NCBI RefSeq assembly: GCF_000617845.2
Contig: NZ_DF820425.1
Location: 1,433,690 to 1,497,689, forward strand
Direction of reading: 5' to 3'
DNA length: 64,000 nucleotides
From: Bradyrhizobium sp. DOA9
Lineage (GTDB): Bacteria; Pseudomonadota; Alphaproteobacteria; Rhizobiales; Xanthobacteraceae
The notes below the pieces were generated by a model. The model searched no databases. It was not told the DNA's origin and was given only the letters and a program-made list of their open reading frames with translations. Numbering within the stretch: position 1 is the stretch's first letter; each line of letters starts with the position of its first letter. This document shows, piece by piece, positions 17,707-26,893 of the stretch. The translations under genes and the position numbers were made by a program.

Positions 17707-18819
17707 ATGGCGACCCACAAATTGCTGCTGCTCCCCGGCGACGGTATCGGCCCCGAGGTGATGGGCGAGGTGAAGCGGCTGATCGACTGGCTCAATGCGG
17801 CCGGGATCGCCAAGTTCGAGATCGACACCGGCCTCGTCGGCGGCTCCGCCTACGACGCCCACAAGGTGTCGATCTCCGAGGGCGACATGGCCAAGGCCAA
17901 GGACGCCGACGCCGTGATCTTCGGCGCGGTCGGCGGTCCGAAATGGGATGCCGTGCCTTACGAGGTGCGCCCCGAAGCCGGCCTGCTGCGCCTGCGCAAG
18001 GATCTCGCGCTGTTCGCCAATTTGCGTCCCGCCGTGTGCTATCCGGCGCTGGCGGATGCTTCGAGCCTGAAGCGCGAGGCGGTCGAGGGCCTCGACATCG
18101 TCATCGTGCGCGAGCTCACCGGCGGCGTCTATTTCGGCGAGCCCAAGACCATCACCGATCTCGGCAACGGCCAGAAGCGCGCCATCGATACCCAGGTTTA
18201 CGACACCTATGAGATCGAGCGCATCGGCCGCGTCGCCTTCGAGCTTGCCCGGAAGCGCAAGAACAAGGTGACCTCGATGGAGAAGCGCAACGTCATGAAG
18301 TCCGGCGTGCTCTGGAACGAGGTCATGACGGCCGTCCACAAGCGCGAATATCCGGATGTCACGCTCGAGCATCAGCTCGCCGATTCCGGCGGCATGATGC
18401 TGGTGAAGTGGCCGAAGCAGTTCGACGTCATCGTGACCGACAATTTGTTCGGCGACATGCTCTCCGACATCGCGGCGATGCTCACCGGCTCGCTCGGCAT
18501 GCTGCCCTCGGCCTCGCTCGGCGAGGTCGACGTCAAGACCAAGAAGCGCAAGGCGCTGTACGAGCCGGTGCACGGCTCGGCCCCTGACATCGCCGGCAAG
18601 GGCCTCGCCAATCCCATTGCGATGATCTCGTCCTTCGGCATGGCGCTGCGCTATTCCTTCGACATGGGCGATCTCGCCGACAAGGTCGACCAGGCCATCG
18701 CCGCCGTGCTCGCCAGCGGCCTGCGCACCGCCGACATCAAGTCGGAAGGCACCACGTCGGCCTCGACTACGCAGATGGGCGAAGCGATCCTGAAGGAATT
18801 GCAGAAGCTGCACGCGTAA
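17707..18819 (+). CDS. leuB: 3-isopropylmalate dehydrogenase
   Basis: Leucine biosynthesis enzyme of 370 residues, oxidatively decarboxylating 3-isopropylmalate with NAD. The N-terminus [14 protein letters not shown] is typical. Substrate-binding Arg residues lie in [21 protein letters not shown], the catalytic region is in [16 protein letters not shown], and the metal-binding [15 protein letters not shown] and NAD-binding [18 protein letters not shown] are intact. No leuC or leuD is adjacent. A palindromic repeat occupies most of the short upstream gap, so the promoter may lie at or before it. Confidence 0.97.
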   Translation: MATHKLLLLPGDGIGPEVMGEVKRLIDWLNAAGIAKFEIDTGLVGGSAYDAHKVSISEGDMAKAKDADAVIFGAVGGPKWDAVPYEVRPEAGLLRLRKDLALFANLRPAVCYPALADASSLKREAVEGLDIVIVRELTGGVYFGEPKTITDLGNGQKRAIDTQVYDTYEIERIGRVAFELARKRKNKVTSMEKRNVMKSGVLWNEVMTAVHKREYPDVTLEHQLADSGGMMLVKWPKQFDVIVTDNLFGDMLSDIAAMLTGSLGMLPSASLGEVDVKTKKRKALYEPVHGSAPDIAGKGLANPIAMISSFGMALRYSFDMGDLADKVDQAIAAVLASGLRTADIKSEGTTSASTTQMGEAILKELQKLHA

Positions 18820-18835
18820 GGCGGGCGCAGCTCTC

Positions 18836-18924
18836 GTAGGGTGGGCAAAGCGAAGCGTGCCCACGCGTCTTTTGCGATCGAGAGAGAGGGTGGGCACGGC
18901 GCTTCGCGCCTTTGCCCACCCTAC
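18836..18924. repeat. GTAGGGTGGGCAAAG-type palindromic repeat, copy 2
   Basis: An 89-bp inverted repeat starting GTAGGGTGGGCAAAGCG and ending GCCTTTGCCCACCCTAC, with a middle containing CGATCGAGAGAGAGG. It is homologous to 13736-13820 and lies between leuB and the acyltransferase. Confidence 0.9.
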
Positions 18925-18947
18925 ACACCTGTTGTCGGAGCCACCTC

Positions 18948-19586
18948 ATGGATGCCTCACCCCGCCCCAAGATCGCGGAAACCATCATCCATGAAACCGT
19001 GCGCCTGCGCGAGGCGCAGATCGGGCGACGTTGCGAGGTGCTCGCGGGCACGCGCATCGAATATGCCTCGCTCGGCGACTACTCCTATCTCGGCGAGAAT
19101 TGCGACGTTGCCGACGCCGCGATCGGCAAGTTCACGGCGATCGCCAATTCGGTGCGGATCGGCGCGCCGAACCATCCGATGGGCCGTCCGTCCCAGCACC
19201 GTTTCACCTATGTCCCCGAATATTACGAGGCGGGCGCGACGCGCGACCGCGACTTCTTCGCAGGCAGGCGCGGCGACCGCGTGATCGTCGGCAACGATGT
19301 CTGGATCGGCCACGCCGCCATCCTGCTGCCCGGCGTGAGCGTCGGCGACGGCGCGGTGATCGCCGCAGGCGCAGTCGTCAGCCGCGATGTTGCGCCCTAT
19401 ACCATCGTCGGTGGCGTTCCGGCCCGTCCGATCCGCAAACGCTTCGATGATTCTGTCGCGGCAAGCCTGCGCCGCATTGCCTGGTGGGACTGGCCGGACG
19501 AGCTGATCTTCGAGCGCATCGGTGATTTCCGCTCCGAGGCGATCGAGGAGTTTTGCCGACGCTATGACCCGGCGGCGAACACTTAG
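18948..19586 (+). CDS. Hexapeptide-repeat acyltransferase (phosphonate-cluster type)
   Basis: Left-handed beta-helix acyltransferase of 212 residues. Imperfect hexapeptide turns run through [20 protein letters not shown] and [19 protein letters not shown]. The catalytic-type His occurs in [16 protein letters not shown], and NPARP-like [12 protein letters not shown] closes the helix. The pattern is that of a transferase often found in phosphonate (phn) clusters, but no phn gene lies in this window. ATG 18948 is chosen for CGGAG upstream. Acceptor unknown. Confidence 0.8.
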   Translation: MDASPRPKIAETIIHETVRLREAQIGRRCEVLAGTRIEYASLGDYSYLGENCDVADAAIGKFTAIANSVRIGAPNHPMGRPSQHRFTYVPEYYEAGATRDRDFFAGRRGDRVIVGNDVWIGHAAILLPGVSVGDGAVIAAGAVVSRDVAPYTIVGGVPARPIRKRFDDSVAASLRRIAWWDWPDELIFERIGDFRSEAIEEFCRRYDPAANT

Positions 19587-19594
19587 CCTCAGCC

Positions 19595-19678
19595 GTCATT
19601 GCGAGGAGCGAAGCGACGAAGCAATCCAGAATCGTTCCGCAGAGAGATTCCGGATTGCTTCGCTGCGCTCGCAATGAC
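19595..19678. repeat. GTCATTGCGAGC-type palindromic repeat, copy 2
   Basis: An 84-bp inverted repeat starting GTCATTGCGAGGAGCGAAG and ending GCGCTCGCAATGAC. The inner pair GAAGCAATCCAGAAT and GGATTGCTTCG is better preserved than in copy 1. It lies just after the acyltransferase stop codon. Confidence 0.9.
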
Positions 19679-19722
19679 GATGGAGAGGGCAGGTGTGCCA
19701 CTACGGCATCTCGCGAACACAA

Positions 19723-19750
19723 AAATGGCCGGGCGTGAGCCCGGCCATTT
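19723..19750 (-). terminator. Intrinsic terminator of the small exported protein gene
   Basis: A perfect 12-bp stem AAATGGCCGGGC/GCCCGGCCATTT with a 4-nt loop. On the minus strand it runs into TTTTTGTG. It lies 22 bp after the stop of the gene at 19772. Confidence 0.85.
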
Positions 19751-19771
19751 GATTTCTGAGATACGCCCGCT

Positions 19772-20155
19772 TCAGTACAGCGGGAAGTTCTGCGGATAGC
19801 CGCCGACATCCTGCGGCGGGGAGAGCGGCTGGCGATCGATCGGGCGATTGAGATTCTCGCGGGCGAAGGACGGATAGCCCACGGCCGGCGGGAAGGCGTA
19901 GTCGGAGAACTTGCGGTCGCCTGGATTGACCTCGGTGCCGCCGTCGAGCCAGGAGCGCTTGCTCACATAGAGGCGGGTGCGGCCCTGCTGGTAGACCGCG
20001 TTAGGGCCGCTCGGGCCGTAATAGGGCCGGCCGCGATCGTCATAGCGCTTGGTCTTGGTATCGGCCGCAGCCGGCGCGGCGAACGCGATGGCAACCACGG
20101 CGCCCGCCGCAAGCAGCGTCGCCAATTTGTTCGCGGCAGAAAATTTCAAGCTCAT
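19772..20155 (-). CDS. Small exported hypothetical protein
   Basis: A 127-residue protein with a signal peptide (KLATLLAAGAVVAIAFAAPAAA, cleavage before DTKTKRYDD). The mature part is Pro/Gly/Tyr-rich and probably extended, with no catalytic motif seen (RGRPYYGPSGPNAVYQQG; C-terminal QPLSPPQDVGGYPQNFPLY). ATG 20155 is chosen because AAGGGGACG precedes it and the signal peptide begins there. Function unknown; periplasmic or surface location inferred. It has its own terminator. Confidence 0.75.
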   Translation of the reverse strand: MSLKFSAANKLATLLAAGAVVAIAFAAPAAADTKTKRYDDRGRPYYGPSGPNAVYQQGRTRLYVSKRSWLDGGTEVNPGDRKFSDYAFPPAVGYPSFARENLNRPIDRQPLSPPQDVGGYPQNFPLY

Positions 20156-20310
20156 CACGTCCCCTTCGGCGGCAGGCCGCCAGTCGATTTCATCCCATAC
20201 TAGCCCGGCCGGGGCGGACGCAACTAGGTCAATTGGGTCACACCAGCTCGGAATAATCGTGCGCGCCGGCAAAAGTTGCATGCAAACCAGCCACTTGAGC
20301 TTGATGCCGA

Positions 20311-21096
20311 TCAAAGCGCTCCGCGCAATTGCGCGTTCGCGGCGCCGAGCAGCCAGTCCGGCGAGCCCTCAAGGCCACAGCCACGGCGCCTGAGCTCGGC
20401 ACGGGCGAACAATTCCGCGAGCCTCGGCTCGTTGCCCGAGGCCAGCAGCGTCAGCCGGTTCAGCGTGCAGGCGATCGCCGTGCGGCGGGCGGGCAGGGTG
20501 TCGCCCTGGCAGGAGAAGCCGGAGATCTGCAAGGCGGGCTCCTCATAGCGCTTCAGATAGCCGAGGCAGGCCCGCGTCGCCTCTGCGCCGACCGGCCGGA
20601 ACAGGGCCACGGGGCCGAATTTGGTGTCGATCAGGCCGGCCTGCTCGAGCGGGGTGGCCGCACCCAAACCCATCTGAGCGGCCAAGCCCGCGGCTGCCGG
20701 CCGTGTCACGTCGAATTCGGCGCCTTGGCGGTAGATTTCGAGCTCGGCCACCGGCTTGTCCGCCGTGTCGGTCCAGCGCAGCACGTCCCTGCGACCGCCT
20801 TCGGCGTGCCGGAATATGGTGTAAGAGGCTGTTTTATCGGATGAATCGTTCCGGCTGACGGCGAACGCAGGGTGCGAGCGGTCGGCCGTGCTCCAGCTCG
20901 GCCGGTCCGCAGGACGATCTCCGCGCAGGTCGGGCAGCTGTCCCAGGCCTGCGAGGGCGAGGATGGCAAACAGGGCGAGCGCCCCCACATAGGCGACCAG
21001 ATGCGCGAGCGTGCCGACGATCTCGTCGGCGACGGCCAGGAGCGTCAGCTGGATCTGGGTAGGGCTAACGGCCGTGCTGGCCTCAGGCGACTGCAT
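20311..21096 (-). CDS. Hypothetical membrane-anchored protein
   Basis: A 261-residue protein with one membrane helix near the N-terminus (about 30-52, VAYVGALALFAILALAGLG) and a large soluble domain, probably periplasmic. Segments such as DVLRWTDTADKPVAELEIYRQG and FGPVALFRPVGAEATRACLGYLKRYEEPALQISGFSCQG recall conserved rhizobial envelope proteins with paired Cys, but I do not recognise a named domain. It is divergent from asd. No function is assigned. Confidence 0.72.
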   Translation of the reverse strand: MQSPEASTAVSPTQIQLTLLAVADEIVGTLAHLVAYVGALALFAILALAGLGQLPDLRGDRPADRPSWSTADRSHPAFAVSRNDSSDKTASYTIFRHAEGGRRDVLRWTDTADKPVAELEIYRQGAEFDVTRPAAAGLAAQMGLGAATPLEQAGLIDTKFGPVALFRPVGAEATRACLGYLKRYEEPALQISGFSCQGDTLPARRTAIACTLNRLTLLASGNEPRLAELFARAELRRRGCGLEGSPDWLLGAANAQLRGAL

Positions 21097-21133
21097 CCAC
21101 AGCCTTCAGGCATGGTCTTAACGTTGTCTTGAG

Positions 21134-21197
21134 GCCCGTTCTCGCATAGAAGCGCTGCTCTTCCTGTTTAAGCGTCAGCTTCGGGAACGGGCTTTTT
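21134..21197 (+). promoter_or_regulatory. Terminator-like stem-loop in the asd leader
   Basis: GCCCGTTC (21134-21141) pairs with GAACGGGC (21185-21192), which is followed at once by five T (21193-21197). This is 16 bp before the asd start codon. The enclosed segment has further weak pairing (AAGC/GCTT). It could be an attenuator, or the end of a short leader RNA, if transcription starts upstream of 21134. Confidence 0.4.
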
Positions 21198-21213
21198 CAT
21201 CGGAGAGTGAACG

Positions 21214-22248
21214 ATGGGTTACAAAGTCGCAGTCGTCGGCGCGACCGGCAATGTCGGTCGGGAAATGCTCAACATCCTCGATGAGCGCAAATTCCCCGCG
21301 GACGAGGTCGTGGCCCTGGCGTCGCGCCGCAGCGTCGGCGTCGAGGTGTCCTATGGCGACCGCACCCTGAAGGTCAAAGCGCTCGAGCATTACGACTTCT
21401 CCGACGTCGACATCTGCCTGATGTCGGCGGGCGGGTCAGTGTCGAAGGAATGGTCGCCGAAGATCGGCGCCGCCGGCGCGGTCGTGATCGACAATTCCTC
21501 GGCCTGGCGCATGGATCCGGACGTGCCGCTGATCGTGCCCGAGGTGAATGCGGCCGCGACCGAAGGCTTCAAGAGGAAGAACATCATCGCCAACCCGAAC
21601 TGCTCGACCGCGCAGCTCGTGGTCGCGCTCAAGCCGCTGCACGACAAGGCGACGATCAAGCGCGTCGTGGTTTCGACCTATCAATCGGTCTCGGGCGCCG
21701 GCAAGGACGCGATGGACGAATTGTTCTCGCAGACCAAGGCCGTCTACACCAATGACGAGCTGGTCGCGAAGAAATTCCCCAAGCGCATCGCCTTCAACGT
21801 CATCCCCCACATCGACGTCTTCATGGAAGACGGCTACACCAAGGAAGAGTGGAAGATGATGGCGGAGACCAAGAAGATCCTGGATCCCAAGATCAAGCTC
21901 TCCGCCACCTGCGTGCGCGTGCCCGTGTTCGTCGGCCATTCCGAAGCCGTCAACATCGAGTTCGAGAATCCGATCACCGCCGATGAAGCGCGCAACATCC
22001 TGCGCGTGGCGCCCGGCTGTCTCGTCATCGACAAGCAGGAGCCCGGCGGCTACGCCACGCCGTATGAAGCGGCCGGCGAGGACGCCACTTACATCAGCCG
22101 CATCCGCGAGGACGCGACGGTGGAGAACGGCCTCGTGCTCTGGTGCGTGTCCGACAATCTACGCAAGGGCGCCGCCCTCAACGCGATCCAGATCGCCGAA
22201 GTCTTGATCAACCGCAAGCTGATCAGCGCCAAGAAGAAGGCGGCGTAA
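21214..22248 (+). CDS. asd: Aspartate-semialdehyde dehydrogenase
   Basis: Makes aspartate semialdehyde from aspartyl phosphate with NADPH, feeding lysine, diaminopimelate, threonine and methionine synthesis; 344 residues. The cofactor motif VVGATGNVGREMLNIL is at the N-terminus, the catalytic Cys lies in IIANPNCSTAQLVVALKPL, and the substrate region KRIAFNVIPHIDVFMEDGYTKEEWK is intact. A ribosome site GGAGAG precedes ATG. A terminator-like stem lies just upstream (see 21134). Convergent with the nfu gene 5 bp away. Confidence 0.97.
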   Translation: MGYKVAVVGATGNVGREMLNILDERKFPADEVVALASRRSVGVEVSYGDRTLKVKALEHYDFSDVDICLMSAGGSVSKEWSPKIGAAGAVVIDNSSAWRMDPDVPLIVPEVNAAATEGFKRKNIIANPNCSTAQLVVALKPLHDKATIKRVVVSTYQSVSGAGKDAMDELFSQTKAVYTNDELVAKKFPKRIAFNVIPHIDVFMEDGYTKEEWKMMAETKKILDPKIKLSATCVRVPVFVGHSEAVNIEFENPITADEARNILRVAPGCLVIDKQEPGGYATPYEAAGEDATYISRIREDATVENGLVLWCVSDNLRKGAALNAIQIAEVLINRKLISAKKKAA

Positions 22249-22253
22249 GGCGC

Positions 22254-22823
22254 TTACATCGGCCGGACTTCGACCACGTCAGGCACGAAGTGCTTGAGCA
22301 GGTTCTGGATGCCGTGCTGCAGCGTCGCCGTCGATGACGGGCAGCCCGAGCAGGCGCCCTTCATGTTGAGATAGACGATGCCATCCTTGAAGCCGCGGAA
22401 GGTGATGTCGCCGCCGTCATTGGCGACGGCGGGCCGCACGCGGGTCTCGATCAGATCCTTGATCATGTCGACGGTCTCGGCATCGGCCTCGTCGAAGAAC
22501 TCGTCCTCGTCGTCGAGATCGGCATCGCTGTGCGCTTCGCCGCCGGCGAGCAGCGGCGCGCCGGACATGTAGTGCTCCATGATCGCGCCGAGGATCGCCG
22601 GCTTGAGCTGCTGCCATTCGCCGCTCGCCTTGGTCACGGTGATGAAGTCCGATCCATAGAACACGCCGGTGACGCCGGGCACGTCGAACAGCTTTTCGGC
22701 GAGCGGCGAACGCGCCGCCGATTCGCGGCTCGAAAACTCCATCGGGCTGCCGTCGACCACGACGCGACCGGGAATGAACTTCAGCGTGGCGGGATTGGGG
22801 GTGGCTTCGGTTTGAATGAACAT
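22254..22823 (-). CDS. Nfu-type iron-sulfur cluster scaffold/carrier protein
   Basis: Cytoplasmic Fe-S carrier of 189 residues. The N-terminal Nfu domain begins MFIQTEATPNPATLKFIPG and includes GVTGVFYGSDFITVTK. An acidic linker (DADLDDEDEFFDEADAE) precedes the C-terminal NifU domain with the cluster-binding CxxC in MKGACSGCPSSTATL. ATG 22823 has GGAG eight bases upstream and matches the family start; an upstream in-frame ATG at 22850 would add nine residues. It could serve the Fe-S clusters of enzymes such as SdhB (inference). Confidence 0.93.
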   Translation of the reverse strand: MFIQTEATPNPATLKFIPGRVVVDGSPMEFSSRESAARSPLAEKLFDVPGVTGVFYGSDFITVTKASGEWQQLKPAILGAIMEHYMSGAPLLAGGEAHSDADLDDEDEFFDEADAETVDMIKDLIETRVRPAVANDGGDITFRGFKDGIVYLNMKGACSGCPSSTATLQHGIQNLLKHFVPDVVEVRPM

Positions 22824-22944
22824 GGCTTTCTCCAGACGTCGCCGGTTCAAGGCCGGCGCGTGCTCTATCCCCTAGCAGATGGCGACGACGAACGCACGGT
22901 CAAGGGGAGGCGGGATATTAGCTATTAAATATCAGTGGGTTGGC

Positions 22945-23109
22945 CTAACCCTCCCCTGGAGGGGGAGGGTCGATCGCGCGCAGCGCGAGCGGGGTGGGGT
23001 GATCTCTCCACTCGGGCAGTGTCGGATGTGGAAAGACCGTCACCCCACCCCGTCTCATGCCTCGCTTCGCTCGGCATGAGCCGACCCTCCCCCTCCAGAG
23101 GAGGGTAAG
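22945..23109. repeat. 165-bp composite palindromic repeat (CTTACCCTCC type)
   Basis: Outer arms CTAACCCTCCCCTGGAGG and the complementary right end CCAGAGGAGGGTAAG enclose inner arms GGGTGGGGTGA and TCACCCCACCC, and a third stem TCATGCC...GGCATGA. It fills the gap between the nfu and universal stress genes. The short hairpin at 40650 has the same outer arm. Confidence 0.85.
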
Positions 23110-23119
23110 AGTTCCGACG

Positions 23120-23614
23120 CTAGGACAGCGAATCCACGCTTTCGTCGCTCAGGGCGCCCGAGATGACCGTCACCGGCACCGGGAACGTGCCGAGCGCATG
23201 CGCGAGCAGCGAAACCAAGGGCCCGGGCCCTTCCGCGCCGGGATTGGCGGCGAGCACCAGCATGGCGATTTCAGGGTCCTCGTCGATCACGGCCAGCAGC
23301 TGCTCCAGCGCATCGCCTTCGCGGATGACCCGCTCCGGCGTGATGGCGGCAATGCCGTTGGCGCGCCCAGCCGCGCGGTCGAGCGCGGCTTCGGCGGCTT
23401 CCTGCGCCTCGGCACGCATGATGTCGGCGACTCCCAGCCATTCCTGCGGCTGCTCCTCGGGCTCGATGATGCGCAGCATCACCACGCCGCCGCCGGCGCG
23501 GATCGCCCAGCGGCTGGCGTAATAGACGGCGCGATCCCATTCGGCGCTGTCGTCGACGATGACGAGGCATTTGGGCTTGTGACCCGGCTCGTAGCAAAGT
23601 CGCTTGCTGGTCAT
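23120..23614 (-). CDS. Universal stress protein (UspA fold)
   Basis: A 164-residue single UspA domain. It begins KCLVIVDDSAEWDRAVYYASRWA and ends with PVPVTVISGAL. The ATP-binding signature G-x2-G-x9-G(S/T) is only partly recognisable (VLAANPGAEGPGPLVSLLAHAL), so nucleotide binding is uncertain. ATG 23614 is preferred because the in-frame sequence upstream is Arg-rich and lacks homology to the fold. Its role in stress survival is inferred from the family. Confidence 0.85.
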   Translation of the reverse strand: MTSKRLCYEPGHKPKCLVIVDDSAEWDRAVYYASRWAIRAGGGVVMLRIIEPEEQPQEWLGVADIMRAEAQEAAEAALDRAAGRANGIAAITPERVIREGDALEQLLAVIDEDPEIAMLVLAANPGAEGPGPLVSLLAHALGTFPVPVTVISGALSDESVDSLS

Positions 23615-23681
23615 GCATGTCCCGGATTGTGCACGGGGAGCATGCTGCCACGCGGAAGCCGCTTTCGACAAGCCGCGTCGC

Positions 23682-24077
23682 CTAGGTCGAACGATCCCAG
23701 GGAATCGGCACCGGCGCCTTCGCAGCAGCAACACTTTCTGCGCTGCCGGGCCTGACCGAAATGATGTGGCGATACTCGAATGGCAGCTCGGTTCCGAGCC
23801 AAAACTGATCGTTTTCGGCAATGGAATTCGGTTCATTGTCCAACATGCCGACATAGCCATCCGGCGTGCGCTCCCGGATGATGACCCACATCCGTTCGAC
23901 AGCCGGATACTCGTCGCCTTCAACGGTGATCTCGAAGATCAGCTTGGCGTAGTCGCCCACCCGGAGCATCTTGCGGAGGGCAAGGTCCGGAATGTGGAAG
24001 GTCGCGGGAGCTTCGCGATGACGCTGCTCGCCGTCGTCGAGGCGCCAGCCGTCTTGATGAAGGTCCGGCGCTCTCAT
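23682..24077 (-). CDS. Hypothetical protein resembling DUF2314
   Basis: A 131-residue soluble protein. The central stretch LRKMLRVGDYAKLIFEI, then ERMWVIIRERTPDGYVGMLDNEP and WLGTELPFEYRHIISV, has the layout of DUF2314/YegJ-type domains (MWV followed by G.LDN.P). No catalytic residues can be named. It starts 12 bp after trpS on the same strand, so the two are probably cotranscribed. Confidence 0.7.
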   Translation of the reverse strand: MRAPDLHQDGWRLDDGEQRHREAPATFHIPDLALRKMLRVGDYAKLIFEITVEGDEYPAVERMWVIIRERTPDGYVGMLDNEPNSIAENDQFWLGTELPFEYRHIISVRPGSAESVAAAKAPVPIPWDRST

Positions 24078-24089
24078 TGACGTGTTGCC

Positions 24090-25142
24090 TTAGCGCCGGC
24101 GGATGAAGCCGACGATGTCCTTGGAGAGCTTCATGGTCTCGTCGGCGATCGCGCGCGCCCGGTCGGATCCCTCGTTGAGGATCGCGTCGATATGGCCGGG
24201 GTCGGCGACGAGCCGCTTCATCTCGCCGGCGATCGGCGCGAGTTTCGTGACGCACAGCTCCGCCAGCGCGTTCTTGAAGCTGGAGAACTGGCCGCCGCCG
24301 AATTCACGGAGCACGTCGGCCTTGGAGCGGCCGGACAGCGCGGCGAAGATGCCGACGAGATTGTCGGCCTCGGGCCGTGCTTCCAGGCCCTTCTCTTCCG
24401 TCGGCAGCGGCTCCGGATCCGTCTTCGCCTTGCGGATCTTCTGCGCGATGGTGTCGGCATCGTCGGTGAGATTGATGCGCGAATTGTCCGACGCATCCGA
24501 CTTCGACATCTTCTTGGTGCCGTCGCGCAAGCTCATCACCCGCGTCGCCGGACCCGTGATCAGGGGTTCCGGCAGCGGGAAGAACAGCCCGTCATTGGTG
24601 CCCTGCGCGCGGATCGAGTCGCCGAAATCGTTGTTGAACTTCTGCGCGATGTCGCGCGAAAGCTCGAGATGCTGCTTCTGGTCCTCGCCCACGGGAACGT
24701 GGGTGGCGCGATAGAGCAGGATGTCGGCGGCCATCAGCACCGGATAGTCGAACAGGCCCACGGAGGCGTTCTCGCGGTCCTTGCCGGCCTTCTCCTTGAA
24801 CTGGGTCATGCGGCCGAGCCAGCCCATGCGCGCGACGCAGTTGAAGATCCAGGCGAGCTCGGCATGTCCCGAGACCTGGCTCTGGTTGAACACGATGTGC
24901 TTCTTCGGATCGATGCCGGCCGCGATGAACGCCGCGGTCACCTCGCGGGTGTTGCGCGCGAGTTCGACCGGCCCGCCCCAGACGTCCACCCCTTGCGTGA
25001 TCGCGTGCATATCGACGACGCAATAGATGCAATTGTGGGTTTCCTGCATCTTCACGAAGTTGACGATGGCGCCGAGGTAATTGCCGAGGTGCAAATTGCC
25101 CGTCGGCTGGACGCCCGAAAAGACCCGTTCAACGAATGGCAT
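24090..25142 (-). CDS. trpS: Tryptophanyl-tRNA synthetase
   Basis: Class I aminoacyl-tRNA synthetase of 350 residues that charges tRNA-Trp. The HIGH-type motif is in [16 protein letters not shown] and the KMSKS motif is in [46 protein letters not shown] is the typical tryptophan/tRNA-binding segment. ATG 25142 is used since family members begin just before this N-terminus. Downstream of murJ and followed by the DUF2314-like gene on the same strand. Confidence 0.97.
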   Translation of the reverse strand: MPFVERVFSGVQPTGNLHLGNYLGAIVNFVKMQETHNCIYCVVDMHAITQGVDVWGGPVELARNTREVTAAFIAAGIDPKKHIVFNQSQVSGHAELAWIFNCVARMGWLGRMTQFKEKAGKDRENASVGLFDYPVLMAADILLYRATHVPVGEDQKQHLELSRDIAQKFNNDFGDSIRAQGTNDGLFFPLPEPLITGPATRVMSLRDGTKKMSKSDASDNSRINLTDDADTIAQKIRKAKTDPEPLPTEEKGLEARPEADNLVGIFAALSGRSKADVLREFGGGQFSSFKNALAELCVTKLAPIAGEMKRLVADPGHIDAILNEGSDRARAIADETMKLSKDIVGFIRRR

Positions 25143-25236
25143 GGTCAGCCTTCCATAGAGGTATTTGCCATAGGTATTCGGCCGTCGTTTCCAACAGCGG
25201 CGCTGCCCCGTCAAGGGTCTTTCGCGGGGCCGTGGT

Positions 25237-26769
25237 TCAGCCGGGTCGTTTCAGCGCGTTAACCGCCTCGCGCCAGGAGGCGGCGCCGAGGATCTGCAGC
25301 AGAAGGCCGTAGACGGCGGCCCCGGCCGCGATCTGCACACCCAGCGCAATGAAGTGGATGAAACCATGGGGGCCGGCCGGCACCAGCCCTGCGGTCAGCC
25401 AGAGCAGGGCGCCCATGGCGATCGCGGCCAGCACGATCCGCGGCAATCGCGTGCGGGCGCCGGCGTCGATCGAGAAGCCGAACTCGCGCGTGCCCTTTCG
25501 GAGCAGTGAGAGCGCGCTGCTCCAGGCGCCCGCCGCGATGCTTGCCGCGATGCCGCTCGCCCCGAAAAAATGGCCGAGCAGGACGGCCAGCACGACAGCG
25601 ACCACGAAACCTATCGCTGTGGCCTCGAGTGGCGTCATCGTGTCGCTGCGGGCATAGAACGCCGGCGACAGCGCCTTGATCAGCACATGCGCCGGCAGGC
25701 CGAGCGCCAGCCACATCAGCGCGCGCGCGGTGGCCGCGCTGTCCTCCGCGCCGAACGCGCCATGCTCGAACAACAGCCGTACGATCGGCTCGGCGAGCAC
25801 GATCAGGCCGAGCGTCGCCGGCAGCGCCAGCCCGGTTGCAAGCTCCAGCGCACGGGATTCGGCATGCGCCACCGCGTCGCGATCGGAGCTGGCGACCGCG
25901 CGCGTCAGCTCCGGCACCAGCACGGTGCCCATGGCGACGCCGACGATGCCGAGCGGCAGCTCGATCAAGCGGTTGGCGAAATAGAGCCAGGACACCGCGG
26001 AGGGCGTGGCCGAAGCGATGATCGCGCCGGCCACCATCAGCCATTGCGGCCCCGAGCTTGCGATCATGCCGGGGATCGCCTTGGCGAAGAAGCCGCGCAT
26101 CTCCTCGTCGAAACTGACGCGCAGCGGCGTCGCAAGACGCGCGCTCTGCTGCGACAGCAGCATCACGAGCTGCAGCAGGCCGGCGATGCCGACGGTTGCC
26201 GCCAGGGTCCACGCGGCGAAGCCGGCATCTGCGCGCCAGAGGAGCAGCATCGCGATCGCGGCGATCAGCGCGATGTTGAACAGCAGCGGCGAGAATGCCG
26301 TCAGCGCAAAGCGTCCCTGCGCGTTGAGCAGTCCCATCAGCACGGTGACGGGACCGGCGAAGGCGAGGTAAGGCAGCATCAGCCGCGCATTCTGAACCGC
26401 AAAATCGAGCGTGCCGCTGCCGAGGAATCCCGGCGCGATGATTGTCATGATCAGCGGCATCGACAATGCGATCAGGAGCGAGATCGCGATCAGCGCCGCG
26501 CTGACCGTGCCGAGCACGCGCCCGGCGAACGCCGCGGCTTCCGCCACGCCGTCGCGGTCCCGCACCCGCAGCCAGGCCGGGATCAGCGCCGCATTCAGCG
26601 CGCCCTCGCTGAGCAGCCGCCGCACCACGTTGACGAGCTGGAACGCCGCCAGGAACGCGTCCGCCACCGCGCCGGTGCCGAGCAGCGCCGCAATCAGGGA
26701 ATCGCGGGCAAAACCCAGCAGGCGCGAGGCCAGCGTTCCCGTCGAGACGGTCAGGAAGGAGCGGATCAT
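25237..26769 (-). CDS. murJ: Lipid II flippase MurJ
   Basis: Integral membrane flippase of 510 residues moving lipid II across the inner membrane for peptidoglycan synthesis. It has the MVF/MviN start [30 protein letters not shown], with the conserved Arg, and the [20 protein letters not shown] segment. About 14 hydrophobic helices follow. It lies upstream of trpS on the same strand; the 94-bp gap between them carries only a weak CCCCG/CGGGG hairpin. Divergent from the PfkB kinase. Confidence 0.96.
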   Translation of the reverse strand: MIRSFLTVSTGTLASRLLGFARDSLIAALLGTGAVADAFLAAFQLVNVVRRLLSEGALNAALIPAWLRVRDRDGVAEAAAFAGRVLGTVSAALIAISLLIALSMPLIMTIIAPGFLGSGTLDFAVQNARLMLPYLAFAGPVTVLMGLLNAQGRFALTAFSPLLFNIALIAAIAMLLLWRADAGFAAWTLAATVGIAGLLQLVMLLSQQSARLATPLRVSFDEEMRGFFAKAIPGMIASSGPQWLMVAGAIIASATPSAVSWLYFANRLIELPLGIVGVAMGTVLVPELTRAVASSDRDAVAHAESRALELATGLALPATLGLIVLAEPIVRLLFEHGAFGAEDSAATARALMWLALGLPAHVLIKALSPAFYARSDTMTPLEATAIGFVVAVVLAVLLGHFFGASGIAASIAAGAWSSALSLLRKGTREFGFSIDAGARTRLPRIVLAAIAMGALLWLTAGLVPAGPHGFIHFIALGVQIAAGAAVYGLLLQILGAASWREAVNALKRPG

Positions 26770-26893
26770 GCCCTCGAGAATACCGTTGCTTGCCCGCCAA
26801 GGCCCGGTCGTGATAGGCCGCGAGCTTGGATTTCAGGCCGACAGGAAGCGGATTTCCGCGGAGATCGCAATCCGGCAAACAGGATCAAGGTGA

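Noticed and set aside
22945..23109. CRISPR-like appearance of repeated GC-rich arms
   Set aside because: The repeats are nested inverted arms rather than direct repeats with unique spacers, and no cas genes are nearby.
25259..26878. Second minus-strand frame overlapping murJ
   Set aside because: Arg/Asp-rich shadow frame; murJ in the other frame has the helices and family motifs.
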